Below, piece by piece: positions 18,501 to 26,698 of a DNA stretch of 64,000 bases; within the stretch, counting starts at the first letter, position 1; each line of letters starts with the position of its first letter. Origin of the DNA: Gemmataceae bacterium (GTDB lineage: Bacteria > Planctomycetota > Planctomycetia > Gemmatales > Gemmataceae); NCBI GenBank assembly GCA_003136315.1, contig PLDW01000518.1, positions 1 through 64,000 on the forward strand, given 5' to 3'. Both the position numbers and the translations under genes were made by a program. Under the pieces are notes generated by a model, which had not been told where the DNA came from, ran no database searches, and saw nothing but the letters and a program-made list of their open reading frames with translations.

Positions 18501-20101
18501 GCGACCATACCTTCTTGCCTCGCCCACTCCTGGTCGCCCACACGGGGATCGCCGACCACGGCGTTGGTCAGGTGCGGCTTCCGCTCCTGGGCGATCAGGC
18601 CGATCTTGTACTTACCGACCGGAACCCGGCTGTGCGGGCCGTCCAGGTGCGTGTATATCCCGGCGCTGGCCCGCAGTTCGAGAACATCGTCCTGCTGGTT
18701 CAGAGTCCAGATGCGTGCAAACGCCGCATCGAGATGTTCGACCAATCCCTCGGCGCACCGCTGGAGCATCGCTCCAAGGCCGTTGCCCTGAACGAGTGCT
18801 TCGCCAACCGCCGCATTCAGAGCGAGCAGGCGCACCCGCTCGTTCAGTGCTGCTTCGGAGCGCTTCCGCTGGCTGATGTCCCGGAAGACCAGCACGCTTC
18901 CGACGACCTTGCCTTCGGTGTCTCGAATGGGGGCGGCGGAATCGTCAATCGGTCGCTCAGTCCCGTCCTTCGAGATCAATACGGTGTGGTTCGCCAGCCC
19001 GACGATCTTGCCCTCCTTGAGCGCCCGCAGCGCCGGGTTCTCGACCGGCTGGCGGGTGTCTTCGTTGACAATGCGGAACACGTCATCGAGCGTCCGCCCG
19101 GATGCCTCGCTCGAATTCCAACCAACCAATTCTTCGGCGATCGGATTCAGGAAATCGACCCGACCGCTGGCGTCGGTGCTGATGACGGCATCGCCGATGC
19201 TCGCCAGCGTAACGTGCAGGCGCTCCCTCTGCTCATGAGCCACTTGGCGGGCAGCGGCTTCTTCCGCCAAGCGGCGAGCATTCTCTTCGGCGAGCTTGCG
19301 CTCCGTCATGTCCCGTGTGATCTTGGAAAAGCCGAGCAGTTCGCCCCGCTCGTCCTTGAGGGCCGTGATGACGACGTTCGCCCAAAACTGCGTGCCGTCC
19401 TTGCGAAGCCGCCAGCCTTCGTCCTCGAATCGGCCCTCGGCTGCTGCCACCTTCAGTTCGTGTTCCGGCCAGCCCCGGTCCAGTGCGTCCTGGGGGTAGA
19501 ACTTCGAGAAGTGCTGGCCGATGATCTCGCCAGCCTTGTAGCCCTTGAATCGTTCGGCCCCGGCATTCCAGGTGACGACTCGCCCCTGTGGGTCGAGCAT
19601 GAAAATGGCGTAATCCGTGGTTCCTTGCACGAGCAATCGAAGCTGATCGGCCTCGTGCCTAGCCCGTTGCTTGTCCAGGAACAATTCAACGAGACTACGC
19701 ACCTTGGCTCGGAGAGCGACCGGCAGGAGCGGCTTTACGAGGAAGTCCACTGCGCCGAGGCGGTACGCCTCTTCCGTTTGGGAGCGGTCGATGTCGCTGG
19801 CAGTGAGAAAGATGACGGGCGTATGCCGGGAACGCTCGTGGCCCCGGATCACCCTGGCCGTCTCGAAGCCACTAATCCCCGGCATCAGCACGTCGAGCAG
19901 GACGACGGCGAACTCCTGGGCCTCGACACGCTCTAACGCCTCCTCGCCGGAACGGGCTTCCACGAGGTTCTGGCCGAGTTCGTCGAGAATGGCACGCAAC
20001 GAAATCAGGTTGGCCGGGGTGTCATCGACCAGGAGAATGCTGGCCCTCGACTCGGACGGCTCGCTCCGAGTAAGGGCCAGGGATTCCGACTCGTCCGCCA
20101 T
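15530..20101 (-). CDS. Hybrid histidine kinase, REC-PAS/GAF array-HisKA-HATPase-REC
   Basis: This 1,523-aa protein is one of the largest in the window. Approximate order: receiver (21-140, LLVDDTPANL, phosphoacceptor in VVLLDVLMPG), PAS (148-270), PAS (290-415), GAF (420-590), PAS (590-715), PAS (720-845), PAS (850-970), GAF (975-1140), His[12 protein letters not shown] (about 1154), HATPase with NLLTNAAKY and GGLGIGL, and receiver LVVDDNQDAAD/FMDIGMPGMDG (1400-1515). It has no membrane segment. Two PAS repeats share the string ERPIDDSAAPIRD, so internal duplication is likely. The leading receiver suggests it can be controlled by another kinase. Confidence 0.92.
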   Translation of the reverse strand: MADESESLALTRSEPSESRASILLVDDTPANLISLRAILDELGQNLVEARSGEEALERVEAQEFAVVLLDVLMPGISGFETARVIRGHERSRHTPVIFLTASDIDRSQTEEAYRLGAVDFLVKPLLPVALRAKVRSLVELFLDKQRARHEADQLRLLVQGTTDYAIFMLDPQGRVVTWNAGAERFKGYKAGEIIGQHFSKFYPQDALDRGWPEHELKVAAAEGRFEDEGWRLRKDGTQFWANVVITALKDERGELLGFSKITRDMTERKLAEENARRLAEEAAARQVAHEQRERLHVTLASIGDAVISTDASGRVDFLNPIAEELVGWNSSEASGRTLDDVFRIVNEDTRQPVENPALRALKEGKIVGLANHTVLISKDGTERPIDDSAAPIRDTEGKVVGSVLVFRDISQRKRSEAALNERVRLLALNAAVGEALVQGNGLGAMLQRCAEGLVEHLDAAFARIWTLNQQDDVLELRASAGIYTHLDGPHSRVPVGKYKIGLIAQERKPHLTNAVVGDPRVGDQEWARQEGMVAFAGYPLVVDDRLVGVMAMFARQHLSEMTLDAMASVADEIAVGIERKVGEERLHQQREWLSVTLASIGDAVITTDTNGRVTFLNGVAQEMTGWTLVDAAGQPLEAVFTIINEQTRQPVKNPVEKVLREGVIVGLANHTVLVARGGTERPIDDSAAPIRDSAGKLIGVVLIFRDVTEQRRAEKEVRASEARKSAIVETALDGIITMNHEGKVVEFNPAAERTFGYARSEIVGKVLADFIIPHPLREQHRKGMAHFLATGEGPVLGQRLELPALRADGSEFPVELAITCIPMDGPPLFTAYLRDISERKRSEARLRESEQRSRQLADAMPQIVWSARPDGQIDYLNRQWTEFTGLPETVGNDGWGQILHPDDATSASERWGASLSSGAPFDMELRLRERERPSYRWHLVRTVAVRDEAGAIVRWFGTATDIHHQKRAEESSRYLAEASAALAGVVDYESTLQKVANLAVPHFADWSAVDVADGDGKLRRLAVAHQDAAKVALAHELMRDYPPDPEAAGGVVAVLRTGKPEIVAEITDHMLVKGARDERHLGLIRSLGLKSYICVPLTVSGNPLGVLTFATAESSRRYSESDLELAMDLANRAAVAVENTQLYQALRDADRRKDEFLATLAHELRNPLAPIRNALQILKMPRVDAAMVGRSRDMMERQVEHLVRLVDDLLDVSRVMRGKIELRRERVELATVVARAVETVQPLVDAQGHQLTVRLPTESLPMDADPVRLAQVVGNLLTNAAKYTEPHGRIWLTAEREGGGAVLRVRDNGIGIAPHMLPRIFELFVQVDHASTKAQGGLGIGLTLVKNLVEMHNGTVEAHSEGLGRGSEFVVRLPLVAQAVDPDHGPEGPAQADQLPSRSGNRLLVVDDNQDAADSLAMLLRLQGHEVRVAYSGMAALEMTKTYTPDVVFMDIGMPGMDGYEAARRIREQPGLGKVVLAALTGWGQKEDRRRTAEAGFNHHLVKPPEPKVVDSVLAELKRPDVR

Positions 20102-20260
20102 GTTCCGCCTTCTTGGGTAAAATCATCTCTGAACCAGCATTGATGCAGGCGTCCGCTCACAGGGCGAAGGCGCAAGGGGTCATTGTACCGAAGGATGCGG
20201 CTGCCGACAGGCAGGGCGATTGAACGCCGACGCCTGAGTAATGGGAAGCGAGAGGCAATC

Positions 20261-20470
20261 ATGCCCGTCCACGTCCGTAACAGCTTCGAGAACCTGTACG
20301 CCGGGCAGTCCCGCTGGGAAATCGGCAGGCCGTAGCGGGCGCTCCTCGGCGTGGCCGACCGGATTACGGGGTCGGTTCTGGACGCCGGGTGCGGCAGGGG
20401 AAAGAACACCCGATACGAGGTCCGACCAAACCCGAACGACAGCAGTTTCGCAGAGGGCGGGCCGAAAGCG
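20261..20470 (+). pseudogene. 5' fragment of a SAM-dependent methyltransferase
   Basis: From ATG 20261 the frame reads MPVHVRNSFENLYAG, SRWEIGRP, TAG, then RALLGVADRITG and SVLDAGCGRGKNT. VLDAGCGRG is motif I of class I methyltransferases. The leading FENLYAG..PWDIGRP-type segment is typical of a small methyltransferase family. An in-frame TAG interrupts it, and similarity stops after motif I, so it is a 5' relic. Confidence 0.65.
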
Positions 20471-20531
20471 TGGTTCGTGGTGGCGAGGAGGTCGGGGTCA
20501 GCAGCGTCACTTCCGACAGGGGAGAATGACG

Positions 20532-20630
20532 ATGGCGAACGACTTGAAGGGCGAGGTCGCTCTGGTAATAGGGTCGGCGCAAGGCATGGGCGGACCGTTG
20601 CACTGCGGCTGACGACTCCTCCGGGCCGCT
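20532..20630 (+). pseudogene. 5' fragment of a short-chain dehydrogenase
   Basis: ATG 20532, with GGGGAG just upstream, opens MANDLKGEVALVIGSAQGMGG. This is the NAD(P)-binding GxxxGxG segment of an SDR enzyme. A frameshift follows: the next residues in the neighbouring frame read RTVALRL, as expected for SDRs. Nothing SDR-like continues beyond. It lies about 60 bp after the methyltransferase relic, giving a mosaic of gene starts. Confidence 0.6.
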
Positions 20631-20786
20631 TCCTGGCAGGAAAACCCGATCGACGCGAAATGCGGTCTCTAATCTCGACTCGTGGCCTCATAGATGTGGA
20701 AAACGCACGGGTCGCATGCGCAACTCCTGGTAGATTCGCAGTTTCCGCCGTTTTTCCAGTACCCAATGCGGAACTCCAGCCATCCA

Positions 20787-20824
20787 ATTTTCCCGTAAAT
20801 TGCTATTTTCTTAATTGGGAAAAT
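20787..20824. promoter_or_regulatory. Inverted repeat, possible AbiE-type operator
   Basis: ATTTTCCC (20787-20794) and GGGAAAAT (20817-20824) are perfect 8-bp inverted arms with a 22-bp spacer, ending 50 bp before the AbiEi-like start codon. GGAAAAT recurs at 20838-20844. AbiEi antitoxins are known to bind inverted repeats upstream of their operon, so this is a reasonable operator candidate. Confidence 0.4.
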
Positions 20825-20874
20825 CGCCGATAATAGGAAAATAGATCCAGAAGCAGCTAGCGCCCGGTGTTGCA

Positions 20875-21957
20875 ATGTCCCGACTTCCACTGCCGACCGA
20901 GGAAGAACTCGAAACCCGCCTCCGCCGCGGCGAGATCGCGTTTCCGCCGTTGCGCCTCACTTGGACGGCATCGCCTGCAAAGGAGATCGACGGCGTTCTA
21001 CGCATCACTTGGAAAGACCAGACGGTGCCATTCGCCGTGCAGTGCAAGCGCGCCACGAGCCCAAAATCGCTCGCAGACGCGGCGGAGAAATCCCGGCAGC
21101 GTGCGAGCGCTGCGAAGTTGCAACCGCTCATCGTGGTCCCGTTCCTGAATGAAGAGGCACTCGACACGCTTGAAGCGAAAGAGGTCAGCGGGATCGACCA
21201 GTGCGGTAACGGGCTCGTGATCGCGCCCGGCGGGTGGTTCATTCGCAAAGCCGGAAGCCCCAACTTGTTCCGCCCGGACGGCGTCATCAAGAACGTCTAC
21301 CGCAACACGAGTTCGGTGGTCTCCCGTCTCTTCCTCGCGAGGCCCGCTTTCGACTCCGTGCAAGAGGCGCTCGAAGAGATCCGCCGACGCGGCGGACGTG
21401 TCACCCTACCCACTGTCTCCAAAGTGTGCAAGGAACTCGAAAACGATCTCGTCATCGAGCGGAGCCGCGGCGGCGTGACCAAACTCCGGCTGATCCAGCC
21501 CGAAAAACTTCTTGCCGAGCTTGCAGCGAATTTCTCCTCGCCGACCGTCTCCAGACGCGTCACGGGGAAACTCCGCGGCATCGAAGCGGCCGAGCTCCGT
21601 AAGTTTCTGAAAGAGTGGGCAGAGAAGTCGGACAACCAGATCGTGCTCAGCGGGGCGAGTTCCGTCTCTGCCTACGCCGTGATGGCGCGAAGCGGAGTCG
21701 AAGAATATTACTGCTCCGATGTGTTCGGTGCCGTACGTGCCCTCGGCGAAAGGTTCCAGGAGACGGACCGGTTTGCCGCTGTCAGTTTTCTTGAAACCCG
21801 GGACGACACGGTGTACTTCGACTGTCGGGATAACCTTACCGCTTCTCCGGTGCAGACGTTTCTCGAACTCTCAAGCGGCGACAAGCGGGACCAAGAGACC
21901 GCGGACCAGGTGCGGAAGCTGGTGCTGAATGCTGGTGCGCCGGCTGGCCGAAAATAG
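20875..21957 (+). CDS. AbiEi-like antitoxin/regulator with nuclease-fold-like N-terminus
   Basis: The 360-aa protein appears to have two or three parts. Residues about 40-130 (VPFAVQCKRATS with a Q-x-K pair, then QPLIVVPFLNEEALDTLE and GIDQCGNGLVI) resemble a PD-(D/E)XK-like fold seen in some AbiEi-type proteins. Residues about 150-205 (VSRLFLAR, TLPTVSKVCKELENDLVIERS) form a winged helix. The C-terminal part (GASSVSAYAVMARSGVEEYYCSD) is typical of AbiEi-like antitoxins. It is 91 bp upstream of an AbiEii-like nucleotidyltransferase on the same strand. I infer a type IV toxin-antitoxin or abortive-infection pair. The family call rests on motif shape, not on a search. Confidence 0.68.
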   Translation: MSRLPLPTEEELETRLRRGEIAFPPLRLTWTASPAKEIDGVLRITWKDQTVPFAVQCKRATSPKSLADAAEKSRQRASAAKLQPLIVVPFLNEEALDTLEAKEVSGIDQCGNGLVIAPGGWFIRKAGSPNLFRPDGVIKNVYRNTSSVVSRLFLARPAFDSVQEALEEIRRRGGRVTLPTVSKVCKELENDLVIERSRGGVTKLRLIQPEKLLAELAANFSSPTVSRRVTGKLRGIEAAELRKFLKEWAEKSDNQIVLSGASSVSAYAVMARSGVEEYYCSDVFGAVRALGERFQETDRFAAVSFLETRDDTVYFDCRDNLTASPVQTFLELSSGDKRDQETADQVRKLVLNAGAPAGRK

Positions 21958-22048
21958 TTCTCTTGCAATCGGCGAGACGGCGTGACGATGATCGTCACTA
22001 CGGATGAGGAGACCGGTCGTCGAAACCGGCCCCACGGATGGGGGAAGC

Positions 22049-22906
22049 ATGGACCCGCTACGGACGAGCCTACTCGACCTGCTCTACGAGATCCGCGATG
22101 AGGACATGCCGCTCACCGTCGGCGGCGGGTTCGGCCTGTTCCTCAAGCGAATGCACCTCGTCGACCGGAGAGCGCGGACGCTGTTCACGGAACTGCCCGA
22201 GGCACGCGCGACTAACGACATCGACGTGTACCTCCGTGTGGACCTGCTGACCAATTCGTCCCGCACTGCGACGCTCGTCGAGGCAATTCACCGCCTCGGG
22301 TACGTCGTCGTGGAGGAAGCGAAATACTTTCAGTGGAAACGCGCGCTCGACGTGAACGGCGTGCCGCAGGAGGTCAAGCTCGACGCGCTCGTCGGCCCGC
22401 TCGGCACGAGCAGGCAGAAACTCCAAGTGAAGCCGCCCCGCGTGCGGCCGAAGGGAAAGAGCGTCGGGTTGCACGCGCACCAAACAGACGAGGCGCTGTT
22501 CCTTGAAGACGCGCCGATCGCAGTAGAGTTAACCGGCTATCGGTCGAGTGGGGAAGAATACGCCGCCACGGTCTTCGTCCCGGAAGCGTTTCCATACCTG
22601 TTGATGAAGCTCACAGCGTTTGCGGACCGGAAAGTCGACACAAACAAAGACCTCGGCAGGCACCACGCGCTCGACGCGTACACCATCGTCGGCATGATGA
22701 CCGAGGCGGAGTATGATCGGGCGAGGGCGCTGGCCGAGCGGAGCCGCTCCGATCCGCATTTCGTTCGGGCGTGTGAGATCGTGGCCGCCGATTTCGGAAC
22801 GCAGACCTCGCTGGGGATCCTCCGGATGCGCGAGCACCAACTGTTTCGCGACGGCCTTCGTGTGGGCGAGTTTTCAGCTGTGCTGAAGGAGATATTTGAC
22901 AGATAG
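22049..22906 (+). CDS. AbiEii-like nucleotidyltransferase (toxin)
   Basis: The 285-aa protein (ATG 22049, GGGGGAAG upstream, preferred to the track start at 22004) has the nucleotidyltransferase signature. It shows GGG at 25-27, D57-x-D59 in ATNDIDVYL, and a third acidic strand VKLDALVG near 107. AbiEii-type enzymes of type IV systems block growth by NTP-dependent modification, for example of tRNA, and this one may do the same. A helical C-terminal half follows. It forms an operon with the preceding AbiEi-like gene. A different AbiEii fragment lies at 8466-8640. Confidence 0.75.
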   Translation: MDPLRTSLLDLLYEIRDEDMPLTVGGGFGLFLKRMHLVDRRARTLFTELPEARATNDIDVYLRVDLLTNSSRTATLVEAIHRLGYVVVEEAKYFQWKRALDVNGVPQEVKLDALVGPLGTSRQKLQVKPPRVRPKGKSVGLHAHQTDEALFLEDAPIAVELTGYRSSGEEYAATVFVPEAFPYLLMKLTAFADRKVDTNKDLGRHHALDAYTIVGMMTEAEYDRARALAERSRSDPHFVRACEIVAADFGTQTSLGILRMREHQLFRDGLRVGEFSAVLKEIFDR

Positions 22907-23010
22907 GGATGGTCTGCTGGGCTGGCAGGCAAGAGCGTCGGAGACGCGGGATAAATGTCAGGAACCAGACAACGCAGATAACCACGCGGACTTACAGGAA
23001 AAATCACACT

Positions 23011-23033
23011 CCCGATAAGACCGCTCATCGGGC
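23011..23033. repeat. GATAAGACC palindrome, copy 1
   Basis: CCCGATAAGACCGCTCATCGGGC pairs CCCGAT with ATCGGG. It is one of four related copies in the window (also 52609, 59245 and 60514). Here it sits between the AbiE-like operon and a convergent kinase gene, where it could act as a bidirectional terminator or be a mobile-element scar. Confidence 0.55.
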
Positions 23034-23126
23034 GTCGCGGGTCAGTCCAAGTGCGGAGAAGGCCCAGGGATGCTGGAAAATTGATTTGGCGACGAATGCG
23101 ACCATTTGTCGGCGAAGCGAGCTAGA

Positions 23127-24689
23127 TCAAGACGGGAACATCAATAACCCCGCCAGCAGTTTCTCAAGCGCAGCAGGGTCCACCGGCTTGACCATGTGAA
23201 AGTTGAACCCGGCTTCCTTTGACCGGCACTTGTCCTCATCCTGCCCCCAACCGGTCAGGGCGATGATAACCACGGCCTCGCCCCGCGGCTGTTCCCGAAT
23301 GCGACGGCAGGCATCGTAGCCATTCAACTTGGGCAGCCCGATGTCGAGGAGCACTACCTCGGGACGGAACGCCGTTGCCGTTGTCACGGCTTCAAATCCG
23401 TCGTAGGCCGTGCGCGTGTCGTGACCCATCAGTTCGAGCAACATACTCAGGCTGTCCGCGGAGTCCCTGTTGTCGTCCACGACGAGTATCCGGTACGAAG
23501 AGGGACAGCGGGAACAACCGTCTTTGCCATCCTGCCGGTGTTCCCGACCCGGCGTCAGCGAGACCGGCAAACGCACGACGAACTCACTCCCAGTTCCGGG
23601 GCCGTCGCTATTGACTTCAACCCGGCCGCCGTGCATTTCAACCAATCCTCGCACCAAATTCAGCCCGATTCCCAACCCGCCCTGCGACCGCTCCAGCGAG
23701 TGATCGACCTGCGTGAACATGTCGAAAATCGTAGACAACATATCCACGGGTATGCCGACGCCGTTATCACAGACTTTTACGACCACGTCGCTGCCCTGTT
23801 GTTCGACGGCAAGTCGGACATGCCCCCCATGCGGGGTGAACTTGGCGCTGTTGTTTAGAAGGTTGGCGAACACTTGGGCCAGTCGGGTTCGATCGGCCTC
23901 GACATAGACCGGCCGGGGCGGCACCGAGACCGTGAACTCGTGGCCTGCGGCTTCGATGAGCTGGCCACTGGTCTCCACGGCGTCCTGAACTGCGGACATC
24001 AGGTCGATCCGCTGTTTGCGGAGCTCGATCTTGCCGTTCGCGATCCGGGACAGATCGAGCAGATCGTCAATGAGCCGCGCCATCTGCCCGAGTTGCCTCT
24101 CCATCATGGCGCGGGCCATTGCCCCTGCTGCCTTGTCGTCCTCGGCCAGCCGCATGATTTGCAACCCGTTGCGGATCGGGGCCAGCGGGTTGCGCAATTC
24201 GTGCGCCAGGATTGCCAGAAATTCGCTCTTGCGGCGGCTTGCGTCCCGTTCGGCTGCTTCGGCCCGTTTGCGGTCGGTGATGTCCACGAGGATGTTCACC
24301 GCCCCAATCAGGCGATCGCTCTCGTCGTAAATGGGGTTCGCGTAAGCCAGGACAGTACATTGGGTTCCGTCTGGGCGTTCGACGACGACTTCTCGCTCGT
24401 TGAATCCCTGGTTCTTCTGGAGAGCCATTGCCATCCAGCACTCGTTATGCGGCATGAGTGACCCGTCGGTCGAAAACAGCCTGAACGAGCCGCAGAAGTG
24501 GTCGGCCGGGTCATTCAATTTGGGTTCACGGCCCCATGCTGCTGCCGCCAGTTCATTGAAGAACGTGATGAGTCCTTCGGCGTCACAGGTGTACGCCGCC
24601 AGTGGAATCACCTCCAGCAATCGGCGGAACTGGGGGTCGTTCCCGCCACGCGCGGACGCGGCCAGAAGCCGGTTTTCCGGGAGGGGCAT
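23127..24689 (-). CDS. Hybrid histidine kinase, PAS-HisKA-HATPase-REC
   Basis: A 520-aa cytoplasmic hybrid kinase. One PAS domain (about 20-145; [19 protein letters not shown]) is followed by HisKA with [10 protein letters not shown] (about 160), HATPase with [16 protein letters not shown] and GGLGIGL (about 215-365), and a terminal receiver [12 protein letters not shown] with [11 protein letters not shown] (about 395-515). The whole C-terminal module closely resembles those of the other hybrid kinases here, so recent paralogy is likely. A 40-bp sequence just upstream of the start codon is shared with the receiver gene at 25806. Confidence 0.92.
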   Translation of the reverse strand: MPLPENRLLAASARGGNDPQFRRLLEVIPLAAYTCDAEGLITFFNELAAAAWGREPKLNDPADHFCGSFRLFSTDGSLMPHNECWMAMALQKNQGFNEREVVVERPDGTQCTVLAYANPIYDESDRLIGAVNILVDITDRKRAEAAERDASRRKSEFLAILAHELRNPLAPIRNGLQIMRLAEDDKAAGAMARAMMERQLGQMARLIDDLLDLSRIANGKIELRKQRIDLMSAVQDAVETSGQLIEAAGHEFTVSVPPRPVYVEADRTRLAQVFANLLNNSAKFTPHGGHVRLAVEQQGSDVVVKVCDNGVGIPVDMLSTIFDMFTQVDHSLERSQGGLGIGLNLVRGLVEMHGGRVEVNSDGPGTGSEFVVRLPVSLTPGREHRQDGKDGCSRCPSSYRILVVDDNRDSADSLSMLLELMGHDTRTAYDGFEAVTTATAFRPEVVLLDIGLPKLNGYDACRRIREQPRGEAVVIIALTGWGQDEDKCRSKEAGFNFHMVKPVDPAALEKLLAGLLMFPS

Positions 24690-25057
24690 GGTGGCACTCG
24701 CGGTAGCAGTCCGGCTAAGCGGACGTTAGGCGCAAGGTGCCCAAGGCAGCTGAGGCGGATAACGTGGGGGTATTCTACGCATCGGGGCTGAGGTTGCGCG
24801 GCTTTGTACTGGCCCGCACTGGAGGACAGCGGAAAAGAGCCACAGTTTCAGTTTTCCGGCTTGGGATGCACGGCGGAGTGATGTGGGAGGAGAGCAGGCC
24901 AACGCCCGCAACGGGATCAGAACCCGGTCAGGAAGACTTTCTGGTGCGGCTTGAGGCGTGACGAGATATGACAGCACTTCGGCACGGATGATGCATGAGA
25001 TTATCCGTCTTCGATCAACTGGATCGAGATCAGATCAATCTCATGGAGGCTTATCTT
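24690..25057. other. Spacer with shared upstream element; no gene seen
   Basis: This 368-bp spacer holds the repeated element at 24721-24770 and the start region of the YflT-like gene. No supported ORF was found. Confidence 0.55.
24721..24770 (-). promoter_or_regulatory. Shared upstream element A
   Basis: GGACGTTAGGCGC, then AAGGCAGCTGAGGCGG and ATAACGTGGGGG, starts 32 bp upstream of the hybrid kinase start at 24689. It closely matches 26242-26283, which has the same position relative to the receiver gene at 26216. A common promoter or binding site for two signalling genes is the simplest reading. Confidence 0.55.
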
Positions 25058-25573
25058 ATGCCGAAAACTACAGTCAAGGCAGTTACAGTCGGTGTGTTTT
25101 CAACCCACGAGGCGGCGGACAGAGCCATCGCAGACCTGAAGAAGGCTGGATACCGAGACGACCAGATCGGGCTGGTCGGCAAGAATGCGAGTGGCAAGAC
25201 GGTGAAAACAGATGGCGCTGGGCACACTCATGCCGGTGAAGGTGCAGCGATCGGTGCGGCTGCTGGGGCCGGTGCGATGGCCCTGGGGTCGCTCGCAGTT
25301 TCGTTCGGGGTAATCCCTGTGATCGGCCCGATCCTCGCCGTTGGCCCGCTCGCGGCAGCACTGATTAGCGCAGTGGGCGGTGCAGCAGTTGCAGGTGTTG
25401 CAGGAGCGTTGATCGGGTGGGGAATTCCCGAAGAGGACGCCAAGTATTACGAGGGCGAGGTGAAGGCTGGGCGGTATCTGGTGACCGTAGATCGCGGTGA
25501 CAGGAAGGATGATGTTGTGGAGGTCTTCTCACGACATGGCGGCTACGACCGGCACACGACTCCAGCTGTGTGA
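25058..25573 (+). CDS. YflT-like general stress protein with glycine-zipper segment
   Basis: The 171-aa protein has an N-terminal YflT/general-stress-17M-type fold (TVGVFSTHEAADRAIADLKKAGYRDDQIGLV). A long Gly/Ala-rich hydrophobic stretch follows (about 65-130), typical of glycine-zipper membrane-associated segments, and then a C-terminal GRYLVTVDRGDRKDDVVEVF strand pair. ATG 25058 is chosen because GGAGG lies 8 nt upstream. The track start at 24995 has no such site. The family is induced in general stress in other bacteria, with unclear biochemistry. A terminator hairpin follows. Confidence 0.85.
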   Translation: MPKTTVKAVTVGVFSTHEAADRAIADLKKAGYRDDQIGLVGKNASGKTVKTDGAGHTHAGEGAAIGAAAGAGAMALGSLAVSFGVIPVIGPILAVGPLAAALISAVGGAAVAGVAGALIGWGIPEEDAKYYEGEVKAGRYLVTVDRGDRKDDVVEVFSRHGGYDRHTTPAV

Positions 25574-25601
25574 AGAGGAGAACCAAAGCCGTTTCAAGTC
25601 G

Positions 25602-25623
25602 CGAGCCGGGCTTACCCGGCTCG
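25602..25623 (+). terminator. Intrinsic terminator after the YflT-like gene
   Basis: CGAGCCGGG-CTTA-CCCGGCTCG is a perfect 9-bp stem with a 4-nt loop, followed by TTATTCGTT, 29 bp after the stop codon. Confidence 0.8.
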
Positions 25624-25805
25624 TTATTCGTTGGAGTGACGGAAGATGAGGTCGTCCAGGAGCAGTGCAGACGGAGCTAGTTGTTAGGTCTGGAGATGTG
25701 GCGGTCGCGGAGACCACTCCCGCTTGGGTCAGCGCAAGATGCGAAGGCGCCGATGCGGGAATCGCGAGGGGTATTGTAAGAGTGTGGAAGCTCGCGCACC
25801 CACGA

Positions 25806-26216
25806 TCAGTTGATAACCCGGTCGAACCGTTCCAGCACCTCTTTCAGAACAACAGGATCAGCTGGTTTGACCAAGTGGAGGTCGATACCCACCTGCTCCG
25901 AGCGGCGGCGGTCATCTTTCGATGAGCAGGTTGTGATGGCGATGAAAACCGGTCGTTTGATCGCCGGTCGCGCTCGCATCCACCGGACCACTTCCCAACC
26001 GTTTAGCACGGTCAGCCGAAGTTCCAGAATAATTACGTCTGACGGGTCGGCGTCCAGGGCGGCCTCTGCACCGTAGGCAGTCCGAACATCATACCCGTAG
26101 AGGCCGATGAGATCGGCCGTGGAGTCGGCCACATCTTGGTTGTCGTCCACGATTAGGACGGAGAGCCTATTCGAATCGCGCGATGGCATCCGCAAGGCCA
26201 GATGGGGGTACGTCAT
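25806..26216 (-). CDS. Stand-alone receiver protein with Glu in place of the phosphoacceptor Asp
   Basis: A 136-aa single receiver domain. The acidic pair is present (VLIVDDNQDVAD), as is the late Lys in LHLVKPAD. At the phosphorylation strand the sequence is DVIILELRLTVLNG, where other receivers in the window read LLDIGLP. The codon is GAA, so Glu replaces the Asp that accepts phosphate. Asp-to-Glu changes can mimic the phosphorylated state in some receivers, so this may be a constitutively active or pseudo-receiver adaptor. It has no output domain. Its upstream element is shared with the kinase gene at 23127-24689. ATG 26189 is an alternative start. Confidence 0.85.
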   Translation of the reverse strand: MTYPHLALRMPSRDSNRLSVLIVDDNQDVADSTADLIGLYGYDVRTAYGAEAALDADPSDVIILELRLTVLNGWEVVRWMRARPAIKRPVFIAITTCSSKDDRRRSEQVGIDLHLVKPADPVVLKEVLERFDRVIN

Positions 26217-26241
26217 TGATCTCTCGCGTTTTGTCCAGGGA

Positions 26242-26283
26242 GGACGTCAGGCGCGAAGGCAACTGAGGCGGGTAACGTGAGGT
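26242..26283 (-). promoter_or_regulatory. Shared upstream element B
   Basis: GGACGTCAGGCGC, then GAAGGCAACTGAGGCGG and GTAACGTGAGG, lies 26 bp upstream of the receiver gene start (26216). It aligns with 24721-24770, with one 8-bp gap. Confidence 0.55.
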
Positions 26284-26698
26284 AGTTATACCGACAGGTA
26301 ACGTGGTGGTCGTCGGGAAATCGAAGAAAGGTGCGTCAGGGAATTCCCTTCAGAATCAGCTTTCATTCCAATCGGTGCGGTCATTCAGCACTCGTTACTG
26401 CTGCGACCCGTGTTCTGTAACTTTCGATGCCACACACCTGCTGCCAGTCCGCCCGATGTGGATTCAGGGAGGAATCCATTCTTTTCACAAAACACCTCAT
26501 TCAAAACAGTTTTCTGGATATTCTCCCCCGCGACGTCGAAGGCTTCCTATTTGCTCCACAATTGTCGCCCGTCCTGATCTGCCTCAGTGACTGGCAGTCT
26601 CGAATAGCGAGGCAATCGCCGCTGGGGCTGGGAAAGTCACCACGCTGGCTGGGGATGAGGCCAGCGATAGGCACGAATATCTTCCCGGGAGTATTACA
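26284..26698. other. Spacer upstream of the secreted protein gene
   Basis: About 415 bp with lower GC than its surroundings in places and no ORF that looks protein-like on either strand. Confidence 0.5.
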
